Shown: one piece after another, positions 9,367 to 19,500 of the stretch
Position numbering within the stretch: position 1 is the stretch's first letter
How the letters are laid out: each line of letters starts with the position of its first letter
From: Nephromyces sp. MM_2019
Lineage: Eukaryota > Apicomplexa > Aconoidasida > Nephromycida
Length of the DNA: 23,512 nt
Reading direction: 5' to 3'
NCBI GenBank assembly: GCA_015657535.1
Contig: JADHZB010000228.1
Location: 1-23,512 of the forward strand
Translations under genes and position numbers: made by a program
Notes under the pieces: model-generated
What the model was told of the DNA's origin: nothing
What the model saw: the letters and a program-made list of their open reading frames with translations, nothing else
The model's database searches: none

Positions 9367-10410
9367 CTACAAAGCAGTATCAAATGTAGCTAATTAATCT
9401 GCTTGAAACAAAATCACCTATCGCCATAGCAGGTGATAAACCTTTGAACCTCATTGATGGTGCAGTTTCATGGCGAGTGTGCTTCCGCATATTTTGTTTT
9501 TTCAACTCCTAAAATTACTTGATGACATCAACCGGTTCTACGCTATCGTGCTTGCCTTTTCCGTATATACATTTTTTTAAGCGGTTCTACAGAGCTTTTC
9601 TGCTAAAATTACTAGCAACTTCGGCAGATCTATGCATTATAACGAGAAAGAAGCGACCGCGTAGCGCACACATCTTTAGATGAAAAGCAGTGCTTTCGAA
9701 AACTAAATCATTCAGTTCAAGGATGGAAAACGCTATTCAAATTAACCTGCTCTCTAGCAGTAAATAGAATGAAAATTGTATGGATGGAGGGTTAAAAAAA
9801 GGTTAAAGTCAGGCAGGTATAGATTGCTTGCCATTTTCGATATCGAAGAGTGAAAAAAATCCCTTTTTAATGCAATCTGCTTGCTGGTGAAGCACTGATA
9901 CGAGACCAGCTAAGCTAAACAGTAGGCGAATAACATATTACAATGGGGGACTATAATTATTTGCAATTCAATCTCTTCTTTTTTCTGGAGTTTGCTCCAT
10001 CGCTCGTACCTGCGCATTGTAAGAAAAGATAGAATGCAGGCTAGGAGGCTTCAATAACAGTAAGCTGTGAAGGTATTGCTAGATGTGTATGCGCACTGTA
10101 TACGAACACATTAGCATATATTCCGAGGTTTCATTTGCTGCTCCTATAGGCTCGACGCTTTTTTGTCCTCACTCTGATTTAGTTCTAATTGATGAAAACG
10201 TATGAAACGGCAGAAGATCTTTTTTAGCAAATAGGCTCTAATATTAAAAATAAAGAGGAAGTAACTTGAAATATCAGAGGAAAGACTCGAACTGGGAATA
10301 TTATTATTGTGGATCATTAAATTACCAGCAAAGTTCTCGCCATGTTTCCTGATAACGTCTAAATTAAGAATGCAGGTCCTCCCATCTTCATCCCAATCTG
10401 TTCTTTCTAG
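9367..10410. other. AT-rich stretch without a supported gene
   Basis: Scattered short open pieces with partial splice signals (for example an exon-like piece ending at GTAAGC at 10061) but no consistent chain. It probably holds the 5' part of the minus-strand gene at 8780-9366 and 5' exons of the plus-strand gene ending at 10589. Confidence 0.4.
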
Positions 10411-10589
10411 GATTAAACCTGTTGATGAATGATGATTTTAGTAATTGTTCTTTTTGCCTCTACTGAATACTCATTTTTTCACAATTTCTAGCTGTTTACA
10501 CTGGTTCTTTTCTTGCTCTGAATAGCATCTTCCAATCGCATAGCCCAGCGTATCATTTTAATTCTTTGGCGCTTAGCAACTGTGCATAG
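10411..10589 (+). CDS. Two candidate 3'-terminal exons, hypothetical
   Basis: Exon 10411-10440 follows TTCTTTCTAG and ends at GTAATT. The 51-nt intron ends TTTCACAATTTCTAG. Exon 10492-10589 continues in phase and stops at TAG. Translation: LNLLMNDDF, then after the join TVYTGSFLALNSIFQSHSPA and a short Ser/Ala tail. Both borders have good pyrimidine tracts. Upstream exons are not resolved, so neither start nor identity is known. The piece may be a small C-terminal segment, or one of the many protein-like frames produced by this sequence. Confidence 0.3.
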
Positions 10590-11220
10590 AATCCCAGGAG
10601 AATTCCGATATCATCGTATTATCCGTTACTTTGCAGATACATACTGTACTTGCTCCCTCTCACTCTGTACATTGATGCTATTATTCTATACGCGGTAAAT
10701 TAATCATTGTTCTGGATTGAGTTAATATATTTGCACAATCATTCTTATTCACTCTGTTTAATACTTTATGCATTAGGATTACCATTCGGTTTTATTTAGA
10801 GCATTAAGGTTATCACTCTATTCCACACACTAAATGAAAACTATCACTCTCAACGCTCTAATACTTTCGTGATTACTGTGCATGAATTCCCGATTATCTC
10901 AGTCGCTTAACACACGACCACGAGCACAGCTCAACCCGCTCTCTCTTACTTCTCGCTGTTGTGTTCCGACTTTCATGGCATTCGCATTTAGCGGGGACTA
11001 CCGACGTTCCTAGCCTAAATAACCTCAAGGCGAGCACACCAAACTCTATGCATCCCCGGGGCACGCTGGGTGTCGAATCATCCTTCCATCCCCTCTAAAT
11101 AGTCTCCAAACACACAACCTTATCGGCTCGTTCCTCATCCGCCGCGCCACTTTCAGCCACTTTCAAGTGTTAAAGCAGGTGTAAGCTGTGGCATACTCTT
11201 TACGTGGTAACACCAAGAAA
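10590..11220. other. Pyrimidine-rich intergenic region
   Basis: No supported exon on either strand. The + strand is C/T-rich with many CTCT and ACTC words and a GC-richer patch near 10980-11160. It resembles the eL27 upstream region and may be a promoter area, but no specific element is identifiable. Confidence 0.35.
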
Positions 11221-11420
11221 AAGTGACTAGGTGAGGAAGGAGTAGTCTCTTTACTCAGTATATCAGTGTGAGGAAGTTGTAACCTTTTTGCTCAGTATAT
11301 CAGCGTGAGGAAGGACTGGCGTCTTTACTCGGTATATCAGTATGAGGAAGTTGTAACCCCTTTGCTTAGTGTGTCAGTGTGAAGGAGTTGTAGCCTTTTT
11401 TGCTTGTTATATGAAGCTTT
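11221..11420 (+). repeat. 37-bp tandem repeat, about five copies
   Basis: The word CTCAGTATATCAG or a variant of it starts at 11254, 11291, 11328 and 11365, exactly 37 bp apart. It is followed each time by a GTGAGGAAG-type block (GTGAGGAAGTTGTAACC in the clearest copy). A partial copy precedes at about 11225-11250 and a decayed one follows at 11402. Copies differ by a few bases, so the array is not recent. 37 is not a multiple of 3, so it is not a protein repeat. Confidence 0.85.
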
Positions 11421-11540
11421 TTCGCTTTTAATCAAAATATCTTACATCCCCCACCCTCTTTACTGGTTAAATGAATGTTTTTCGCCGTTAAACAATCAAA
11501 TCGTCTCCAATTACCCGCCTCTTTGCTTGTTCCACGCTGC
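11403..11540 (+). repeat. Diverged ~60-bp direct repeat
   Basis: Segments beginning at 11403 (CTTGTTATATGAAG) and 11463 (CTGGTTAAATGAATG) are similar for about 40 bp, each with a TTTTTCGC block, and a weaker third piece starts near 11526. The region adjoins the 37-bp array, so this may be further decay of repeat-prone DNA. Confidence 0.45.
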
Positions 11541-11626
11541 AATTTGATAGTTTTTTTTCTTCTTTCTGCCTCTTCAATAAACTTGTTGCAGCCACCTTTC
11601 AAGTTATACCCTTCTTTTTCTTGCAA
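11515..11626 (-). CDS. Lysine/glutamate-rich exon, hypothetical
   Basis: Open minus-strand frame after an acceptor-like ATAG at 11630-11627, ending at a GTAATT donor at 11514. It reads LQEKEGYNLKGGCNKFIEEA then ERRKKTIKLQRGTSKEA, a basic helical composition. Caution: the + strand is rich in pyrimidine runs, whose complement reads Lys/Glu by composition alone. No partner exon was fixed. Unknown function. Confidence 0.25.
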
Positions 11627-11869
11627 CTATTTTAAGGGAGTGGATCTCAGGAGTTTGAAGGTAGGTGTTTTTTTTGCGCAGTTTTGAGGGGAAAGCGCTT
11701 CTCTGAAATTCCCTAACTTGTGGCTGCTGAAGTTGGAAGAGGGTGTGCTGGGACAGCGTATTTTTTGGTGGGGTTGGTGTGCTTATTAGCTAAAATGTGG
11801 GAAAGATTCTTGTAAGCACAGGTGACGTGTTTCTAGAGGGTTAAACAGATGGAGTTATAATGGGAGCGA

Positions 11870-12100
11870 ATGTTTTATGATGCGGACGATGATGAGGAGG
11901 ATGAGAACGATGATGGCGATGATGAGGAGGATATGGATGTTGATGATGAGGATGATGATGGTAAGGATAATAATGATAATAAGGATGATGATGATGACGA
12001 GGATGACGGGGATGATGATGATGAGGATGATGAGGATTATGATGAGGATAATAATGATGATGAGGAGAGTGAGGATGAGCTTCTTGCTTGGTTGAACTAA
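11870..12100 (+). CDS. Aspartate/glutamate-rich C-terminal frame
   Basis: A frame of 76 codons built almost only of Asp, Glu and Asn codons (GAT/GAG/GAC/AAT), ending EESEDELLAWLN before TAA. A non-repetitive ending after the repeat favours a real acidic C-terminal tail, as found in histone chaperones and other nuclear proteins. The other + frame gives Met/Arg repeats and the minus strand gives His/Pro repeats, both less credible. An in-frame TAA lies 12 bases before the ATG (at 11858). This is either a last exon starting after AG at 11865-11866 or a separate small gene. A short exon-like piece at about 11691-11757 may belong upstream. Alternatively it is only a trinucleotide-like repeat. Confidence 0.4.
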   Translation: MFYDADDDEEDENDDGDDEEDMDVDDEDDDGKDNNDNKDDDDDEDDGDDDDEDDEDYDEDNNDDEESEDELLAWLN

Positions 12101-13075
12101 CTGTTGGACTGGTTTTGTCGCAATGTACTATTATTTCTCTGTAGTGTGTGAGTAAATTGAAGAAATAGGAAGAAAAATGTTTATACCAGCATATAGAAGA
12201 AATGATCAGTTTTTGCCTTCTCAGAGGGGGAAATTCACGTTTGCTTCTGTGCATGTGTGTGCATTCTTCTGTGTAACCAATTTGCTTCCATTTTTGTATC
12301 CTTTTGTGTTTTGTACATCTTCATTTTGGAGCATGTGTGTAGATTTTTCCCGTTTTCATGCCTCAGCGAAATATGTACTCCTCTACGTATTGATTTACTC
12401 GATGAATAACTCGGAGATTCAATCTCCCTCTATTTCAGCATTTTCCAATCATTTTACCCGCCCTTTTTTCGCTAAATTTAAGTTTTTTCTCTGAATTTTT
12501 AGTGTCTTTTCATCTCATCTCGGCGTAGTTTATCGATAAAATTATGAGAATTTTTTGTTTTTTGAGTGTTTCTGCCGCTGCAGTTTGTTCTGTCGTATGA
12601 TATGGAAGATGAACTACAAACCCTCCAATTTAACTTATTTCTTGGGTTTTTTAATGGAGAAGTACAAGAATGCTAGTGTGCTCAAATGCTAGTCGATTTT
12701 TATTACTAGAAGTTTGTGTTTTTTGCCTTGAAGGAGAGCTGAAAACATGAAGGAGGGCACATATGAAAGCATATCTGTGTCTTTTCTATTTTCGCACACA
12801 CCTTTTTGAGAAAGTTTTATGAGCTATCTGTGCAGTATTTGTGAAAGTGTTGTTTCTGTCTGCACACACCCTGGATTCCTCCTGTTTAAGCTGAAACACG
12901 CCTCTCCTTCTTTTCTTAATATTTCCGCTCTTGCGTTGATATCATTACTTATGTGCAGACGCTTCTTATCGCGAGGATATACTGTTCTTGTTGAAGTTGT
13001 TTTAATCTAAAAACCTTAGCACAGGGACTTTGTCGAATATAGGTCCTGACTGTGTGTGCTCTTTTTACCTCTCCT
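12101..13075. other. Spacer without a firm gene
   Basis: T-rich, with small open frames only. At 12602-12676 a 24-codon frame (MEDELQTLQFNLFLGFF, then a short tail) overlaps another in a different frame; neither has splice support. The rest shows nothing recognisable. Confidence 0.4.
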
Positions 13076-13085
13076 GCTATATAGC
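13076..13085. promoter_or_regulatory. TATA-like palindrome upstream of the gene at 13142
   Basis: GCTATATAGC, a perfect palindrome containing TATATA, lies 57-66 bp before the ATG at 13142. Position would suit a core promoter with a short leader. There is no other support. Confidence 0.25.
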
Positions 13086-13141
13086 AGCTCCAGCGAGCGA
13101 ACTTCAGTCTAATTAACGCTTAAAACACGTGCGTGTGCACG

Positions 13142-13902
13142 ATGTCTCGGGCGGTTTATGCAAAGCTTTGGATGAATACTTCTCAGTACCATTTGAGAAG
13201 GCAGTTTGGTTTTGCCCAAGTCGCGTAAGTGTGTGCATGTGTGTGTAAGATATGTGTATGTATCGATTGCTCTCTCTTTGGATGTCTTATGGAGCATTTT
13301 GAGGCCTATTTTATGAATGTGATTGTTTAGTCTGGGCTTATATATTGCCAAAAGATGAGAAACTCACCCTGTCATACGTGTGCATCTCGCTGCTGTGTAT
13401 GGGTTTGTGTGCATCAATCGGCTCTGTGTGTTTATTTCGCGACTCTGTTGCAAAATTCTGTGTGAAGCTCATGCCTCTGCATGTCACTGCTCTGTGTGCT
13501 CCTCATGCCTATGCATTTCACTACTCTTTGTGTGCATCTCATGGCATAGCGTGTGTGAATCTCACAAGCTTGTGTGCATTTGCATGAATCAGCATACATG
13601 CATCTCACAACTGTGTGTATGTGCCTCTCACGACTGTCAAATCTTGAATTCCTTTAATATTGTGTGCTTCCTCATCGTTTGATGCCATCTCTTGTGTGTG
13701 TGTTGCTACAAAACCCTCTACTCTCTACCGCCTGCTTTCACTTAGAAAACGGCTGTTACCTTGGGGAGCATGTGCGGGATTGTTCTGGACATGGGTCTTG
13801 TTCCCTCTCTTTCCTACTCCCATGAAGAAGGGGTTGACTTTGGGTCTATGGGAGCAACCAGATATTGGCTATGGAAAGACGGAAACATCTCCTTATGAGT
13901 GA
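13142..13902 (+). CDS. Single-pass membrane protein, two exons (79 aa), possibly mitochondrial
   Basis: Exon 1 13142-13224 starts at an ATG and reads MSRAVYAKLWMNTSQYHLRR, ending FAQV plus two bases at a perfect GTAAGT donor. Intron 13225-13745 is TG-rich and ends GCTTTCACTTAG. Exon 2 13746-13902 gives one base to complete Ala and reads KRLLPWGACAGLFWTWVLF, then PLFPTPMKKGLTLGLWEQPD and a Tyr/Gly/Lys tail before TGA. 83+157 = 240 nt. The layout, an Arg-rich start without acids, one Trp-rich hydrophobic helix at about residues 32-50 and a short soluble tail, is that of small inner-membrane subunits of respiratory complexes; this is an inference from shape, not a family match. Another frame of exon 2 also looks protein-like, but only this one agrees in phase. 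Confidence 0.65.
13380..13640 (+). repeat. Degenerate minisatellite in the intron of the 79-aa gene
   Basis: Words such as TGTGTGCATCTCA and CTCATGCCT recur irregularly about every 20-30 bp. The period is loose and the copies diverged. Open frames here read as Cys/His/Ser repeats and are not taken as genes. Confidence 0.5.
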
Positions 13903-13958
13903 AGAATCTCCTTATCCTACTATTTGATATCTTTTTCCGTGTGTTTGTGTGTGTATAG

Positions 13959-14040
13959 GATAGCCTTCGTTTTTGCTAAGAAATTCGATGAGGAATATCG
14001 CCTTTTTTCTGATGCGTTTAAACTGCGCACACATGCATGT
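13959..14040 (+). CDS. Isolated exon candidate, possibly dynein heavy chain-like
   Basis: After a T/TG-rich acceptor tract ending GTATAG, the frame reads IAFVFAKKFDEEYRLFSDAF then KLRTHAC to a GTATTG donor; the frame could also run on to 14121. The spacing of KKFDEE and the following helix recalls the GGR.D..FD segment of dynein heavy chain C-terminal regions, which would fit the genes to the right, but one exon is too little to be sure. The minus strand is also open here. Confidence 0.28.
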
Positions 14041-14911
14041 GTATTGATTTTTGTAGACGGGTTTAGTTTAGCACACACATGCACACTGGTTAGAGCTCCG
14101 GCTTTAGTTTGTGATTTTTGAGTAGATTTTTTTGAGATGTACATACACCTTAACTATAAAGTCTAAATTTGCTTAGAGAATTGCATGAAAGAGAGTGCTG
14201 CAGCACATCGTGCACACTCGGGAACGCTAATATGAGGATTTACCACAGTGTGTGGAAGAGGGGAGTATAGCCTGTGTTTTTAGGGGGAATCCCCCCTATC
14301 CTCTCCTCTGTATGATCTTAGAGAGTACCTCGTGTGATTTGCAATAACTAAAGGTTGTGTATTGTGTGGGTGGTGTGTGTGTGTGTGGTTGAATGCGTGT
14401 AGCATGCGTGTATTAAAGCATTCTGTGGGATGTATTTAGAGCGTATGGGATTTTTGTGCCTAGCGTGTGTGTGGAATGCGTGTGATGTACGTCTAGGGTA
14501 CATTCGTAGCATGTGTGTCTGCGACATGTGTGTGATATGCATATATGGCGTGCGTATTGAGCATGTGTGTGTGACGTGTTTGCGAGATATGTCTACGTGT
14601 TTGTGCGACATTTGCGTGCTCCATGTGTGTGGTGCGCGTATGTAGAGTGTTTGTGCAACACATGTGTAGCACGCATATATAGCTTGCGTATACGGCATGT
14701 GTGTGGGACACCTTTGTAGTGTGCACCTACGGCTTACATATACAGTGTGTGTGTGTGTGTGTGATTTTATGTGTGTACATCATAGCATATGTAGCATATA
14801 AAACACATGTATAGCAGAAATAAGGCAACAGCTTCATCAGGATGAGCATAAAAAGACGCACAATACAGGAGAGAGGCTATTTCAAGAGCGCATTTTTCGA
14901 TTTTTTCACAG
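14041..14911. other. Repeat-rich spacer
   Basis: Contains the inverted repeat AGGGGGAATCCCCCCT near 14281-14296 and the TG minisatellite at 14350-14770. No supported exon. Confidence 0.4.
14350..14770 (+). repeat. Degenerate ~15-bp TG-rich minisatellite
   Basis: From about 14510 the sequence can be cut into 15-bp units such as CATGTGTGTCTGCGA followed by CATGTGTGTGATATG, with GCGTGCGTAT and GACATTTGCG variants, ending in a pure GT tract at about 14744-14762. Because 15 is a multiple of 3, both strands stay open (His/Thr/Met-rich on minus). I read this as repeat DNA, not as a gene. Confidence 0.55.
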
Positions 14912-16222
14912 ATTTTTGCGCGCTGAATGTTTCAAAAGGTAAAATGTCCCTTTGAAAACATCAAAAGGCTGTTTTTGTGGTGCAACTACCAACATTTGGA
15001 CTAGAAAAATCTCTGAAGATGTGGGAATTTTTGTAGCTTGGTTGTTACGATGTTGAGGAGGAAGATGACATGCATTAGAAGGCTGTAAGTCTCTTTTCCC
15101 GTTTTGTTTTGGGTAAATAAAGGCTTGAAGATTGTCGCCTTATTTTTGGCATGAAGAATACACAAAAGGGGGGAAATCTTGTGATTTTTTTCTTTGGGGA
15201 GGCATCTCGCACAAGGTTGGTGTATGTGTATGCATGCAGCATACTCGGCAAGCGCAACATACACGATGCACCGCGCAGCTAAGACAACATGGTGCATAAA
15301 ATGCATCAAGCATGCGCACACGACGCAGCGCACACACGGTGCACACACACAACGCAGCGCAGAAAATATCACACACTCAACGCAGCACGCAACCTAGTAC
15401 ACACATTTGGGTTGTTTTGTGTTCGAACATGTAGTATGCTGATGCAACAAGAGTTTTTGATGAAATTCCTCCAATTTGATAGTTTTTGCAGTCATTTGAT
15501 GCATTTCTGTGTGTTCCTGCCCCATCTCCCTGCCTCAGCATAATTTCCTGCTTTTCGTTTCATGTCACTAAACAAAGAGAGTGACGTATGTCGCATCTTT
15601 ACTCGAGAAGCCTCCCTCTAGCTGCTAATTTTGAGATTTTCTTGTGTTTGTTAAACTCGTGGCTCTCGCTATTCTGATGAAGCCTTTATTGTGTGTTAGT
15701 TTATTCGAATTGAGTAATTGGGTAGCTTTAAAGTGGCTTTTTGTGGGTTTCCGCAATTGAATTTACAGCTTTTGTGTGTGTGCGTGTGGGGTCAGCTTTG
15801 GTGTTTGTCTCGATCTTTTTTCGCGTGTGCGAGTTTGTTTTTCTCTTGATCTTATATTGCCATTTGATGGCATGGTTAGTATGCTCTGCCTATGGCAACC
15901 ATATGATGTATTGAAATGGGTATACCCTAGGTTTTGGCGCTCTTTATATAACCTTTGAGTGCGTGTACAAGAAGCTCAGATTCCCAGCTTTTTCCGTCAA
16001 AATGTAGAAATTATAGAGAAGAAAGTGGATTACTTGGAAGTCTGGAATTTCAATGAGAATTTGCCCTTGGAAACTGATTGTTTGATGCTTTAACGGCAAA
16101 ATTTCTGATGATTAACGTGGTATTTTGCAGATGTTTTAGAGCAAACTGATGAAGAAGACGAGGTTTTTCTGAAGACTTCATACGTTTTAAAACAAACCGA
16201 TGAAGAAGAGGATTTTTTGTAG
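14912..16222 (+). CDS. Multi-exon gene segment with acidic duplicated tail
   Basis: Exons joined in phase: 14912-14938 (FLRAECFK), 15037-15084 (LVVTMLRRKMTCIRR, perfect GTAAGT donor), 15435-15481 (MLMQQEFLMKFLQFD), possibly 15577-15585, then 15880-15919 (MLCLWQPYDVLKW), 15980-16079 (IPSFFRQNVEIIEKKVDYLE, then VWNFNENLPLETD) and 16131-16222. The last join is confirmed internally: it makes YVLEQTDEED, repeated 18 residues later as YVLKQTDEEE. The frame stops at TAG 16220; a GTAGAA donor at 16216 could instead link it to the gene at 16540. The 15482-15879 part is unresolved, and an ATG at 15562 (MSLNKESD before GTATGT) could be a separate start. QQEF..KFL and the acidic stretch vaguely recall the region before the last dynein helices; identity unproven. 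Confidence 0.42.
15290..15410 (+). repeat. CA/GC-rich repeat patch
   Basis: Degenerate repeats of ACACACGACGCAGCGC type (CACACA, ACGCAGCGCA) on the + strand, inside the presumed intron between 15084 and 15435. It is one of the few islands with CA rather than TG on this strand. Confidence 0.55.
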
Positions 16223-16539
16223 AATTTGCAAGTCTTCAACATCCTTTTACGAAACAAGCTATAAGGGCGTCAATAGTGCATGAATAATGAGGGAAAAAGA
16301 AAGATGGGAAATCGCAATTACACGGTATACGCGTAGACGTGAAGAGGGATAGCTGACGCTATTCCTAAAATGAGTAGCATTTGGTGGATTTGCAGATGCT
16401 TCAGCAGAAGAACTGGGAATCTGAAAAGTCTGTTTTCTGAGATAAACTCGCTCAATTCTCTTTTTTTTTTTCTGCTTAAGGCCCGAACCCTAAACTCTAA
16501 AACCGATGCTTTGCCTGCTCCAAGGTGGAAGCTGTGTTG

Positions 16540-19500
16540 ATGGGCGCATCAAAGTCCATCAGAATGAGTGATTGTATGCGTTTATTGAGCTTCGAGTAAT
16601 ATTGTGTGTGCGGAGCGCTTTGCTGCATTGCGTCTTAAGCGATTTGAACTGTTTGTGTGCGAACAAATTTGAGTTATTTCGTGTGCAAGAGCCAAACTAT
16701 TTACTATATAAGGCATATCTGTAGGATGCTTACGTTAGTGTATAGGATCATACGACTGATGCACGAAATGTCCTCTAATCTGTGTGTTTTTGTGTGCGCG
16801 TGTTTCTTTTGTCTGTTCTAGGTGTGTTTTTTTTATGTGTATGTATACGCGTGTGTGCGTGTGTACGTATGTGTTCTTGTGCGTGTGTGAGTTTGCATGT
16901 ACCTTTTCTGTGTGTGTGTGTACAAATAGGCATATTCTATTCGAGTATCTGTTTCATTCGGAGGCCTTTAAAGATTGTTTGAGGTAGAAACCAACTTTTC
17001 ATCACTTTTAAAGGCATTTTTACAGCAAGAAGCATTCAATCAAGCATCATCCTAAAAGGAGGGAATCTGGTGAGAAAGGAAGTAAGTTTATCTCAACTGC
17101 TTCCTCTTCCTTTTGCGAAGCTGCAGGATGAAGGGGTAGTTTTTGTACATACGCACAAATACACGCCTTTAAAGAGGAAGTGTGTGTGAAGGTAGTGTTT
17201 ATTACAAGGCGTTTATGGGAGGAGAATGCCTTGAGTTTTTGGTGGAAAAAGAGTAGCACATATGATAAAATTGCTTGTATGTGTGCGGAGGGGTAGACAT
17301 GATAACATCTGTGTGTGTGGCGCAGTGTACACCATATAACCACTTTTGTGTGTGGCGAATTTTGACCTGAACAGGCGATATGCTTCTGCTTTCTGGTGTG
17401 CTTTATTTGAATGAATCTTGGGTATATGAAGCTCCTCTTTATGTCGCTGGTATTATTAGTTAGGGCTTTTTCTCCTCCTTTATAGTTCCTTGAGTTTTTC
17501 TTGTGGGGAAGATTCGCACACACAAACATACTACGGCGTCTTCATTATTATGGAAGATGAAGGAAGGCATGTATACCTTTAAGCTTATTCTCCAGTTCAG
17601 GCAGCTTCTTAAGGCATTCAAACTGAATCTGGAAAAGTTTAAAGAGGAAGTTCGTGAGTTTATACGATATTTGCAGCTCCAGATTAGGAGACTGCCTATG
17701 ATGGCTGTGTTTGCATGTGTGCAGAGGGGGGAGAGAGGGTTAGGTGTGGCTGTGTGTAGGTGTTTGTAGACGATTGTATGCCATTTGTGGGGTTGGTGGT
17801 GTTATGCTTGTGTGCAGGTTAGTATGAAGATATGTCATCTGTGTGTTTGTCGGGAGTGGGGGTGTGCCGTGTTTTGTATGTGTGTCTGGAGGGGGGTGTG
17901 TTGTCTGTGTGCTTGGAGTAGTTGGGGCGTGTTTTGTATCTGCAGGGGTCTGTGTTCTCTCTCTGTGTTTGTTTGTGAGGGTGGGAGTATATTTCCTGTC
18001 TGTAGGGATGTGGGGGTGTGTTTTCTGTATGTTCCTGTGGATGCGTTGGGTGTCTGGGTATGGTACGGGTGTGTAGTGATTTGTGCTCCTGTGTCTGCGT
18101 GTGTGTATTCCAATTTTTGGGTAGCATATATGTGCCAATTCTGGTGTGTTTGGAGGGGTATATAATAGCGCAATTTTTTTTGAGGCAAATCTCTTGATTC
18201 TCCCTGTGTGTGTTGCATGAATAAAAAGCATTTCACATACACAGGAGGCAGGATTGAAGGATTCGGAAGTTTAACCCTCTGCTGGGCTTGCTTTGATCCA
18301 ATGAGAGGTAAAACCGACTACTCTTCAAGGGCAGAAAAGGCGATAACACACACACACACACATAAACTCAAGTATTTCGCATCTTTCCCCCACATTTACA
18401 TCCAAGTGAAACGGTTCACAAACCCCCAAGAAGCTCCTCGATTATCTCCCAAGGAAACTCCCCGTAACACCCCCCTAAAACTTCCCTCACCTCAGACTCA
18501 ACAGCCCCCACACTCCCCTTCCTTTACCTAGCAACTCCCAACCCTTACCCCACACCCACCAAAATCTTCGCCCTCTACCCCACAACACGCACAAATATCA
18601 CAGCAACCACACTCCAAACACACAAACCCACACAATCGCACAAATCGCTACACACACAAACCACCAAACACATACAAATCTTGCAGCTATCTCACTCCAA
18701 ACACACAAACCCAAACCCAAACACACACACACACACCCACCCCCACACACACACGAATCTACTCACTGTAAACAGAGGATTTTCTTCCTTCTTCAGTCTC
18801 CCTCCCTTCCTCCCCCTCCTACAGTTCTTATAAACTGGACAAGCTACTCTAGAAGCTTCTGAAGCATAAGAGGGGGAATTTTTGAAGGGAACTAAACTAA
18901 GCAAAGCTGGTGGGAGACTGCTATATTGAAGGTAAGCAGGCAGCTCTTCAAGTCTTCCAGCCTCTGCATTCCAGCTGAAGCCCCAAAGATATAAGTTGAC
19001 TATCTGAATGAGGGAGTTCTGAGACGTTTGGTGTGCGTAGGCTGAAGCTTGAACCGCTCTGTCCTGGGGTATAGGGGCTTCATTAGATCTTTTTTTCTGG
19101 AGGAGGGGGGCAGGTTGTGTGTTTGCTGGTGCTGCGTTTTATTGTGGGTGTGTGTTGAGATGGGTGCGGGTTGGTGTGGGTGTTGGTGTGTTTGTGTGTG
19201 TGTTGTGTGCTGGATATTGCATGTGTTTTAGTGTATATGTGCGTGAGTCTTGTGTTTACGTGTGTTGGTGTGTGGCGTGCTGATTTGTGCGTGCTAGTAT
19301 GCGTTTTTCGTGTGTGTTTGTGCGTGCTGGTGTGCTTCTTTGAGTGAGCTCGTGTATGCTTTGCGTGTGTGTGCACTTTTTATGTGATATTTGACATGTC
19401 CATGTACTCTCTCTGCGTGTATGTGTGCGCTTTTTATAAGTTTGCGCCGTGCATTAACGCAGATATATTGCAGCACATGTGTGTTGATCTTTTTGAGCTT

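Noticed and set aside
10275..10300. GACTCGAACTGGG as part of a tRNA T-arm
   Set aside because: The stem bases beside the TTCGAGT complement do not pair, and no acceptor or anticodon stem surrounds it.
16486..16505. CCCTAAACTCTAAAACC as telomere-type repeat
   Set aside because: Only one imperfect copy; no array.
17047..17529. 160-codon minus-strand ORF
   Set aside because: It is antisense to exons and introns of the + gene, has Thr/His runs from TG DNA and no family features or matching splice sites.
17740..18242. Overlapping minus ORFs of 100-163 codons rich in His, Thr and Pro
   Set aside because: They read the complement of a TG-rich island; all frames there are open because of composition.
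18239..18302. Exon-like frame GRIEGFGSLTLCWACFDPMR with good borders
   Set aside because: It has a CAG acceptor and GTAAAA donor but did not fit the phase of the flanking dynein-like exons, which join well without it.
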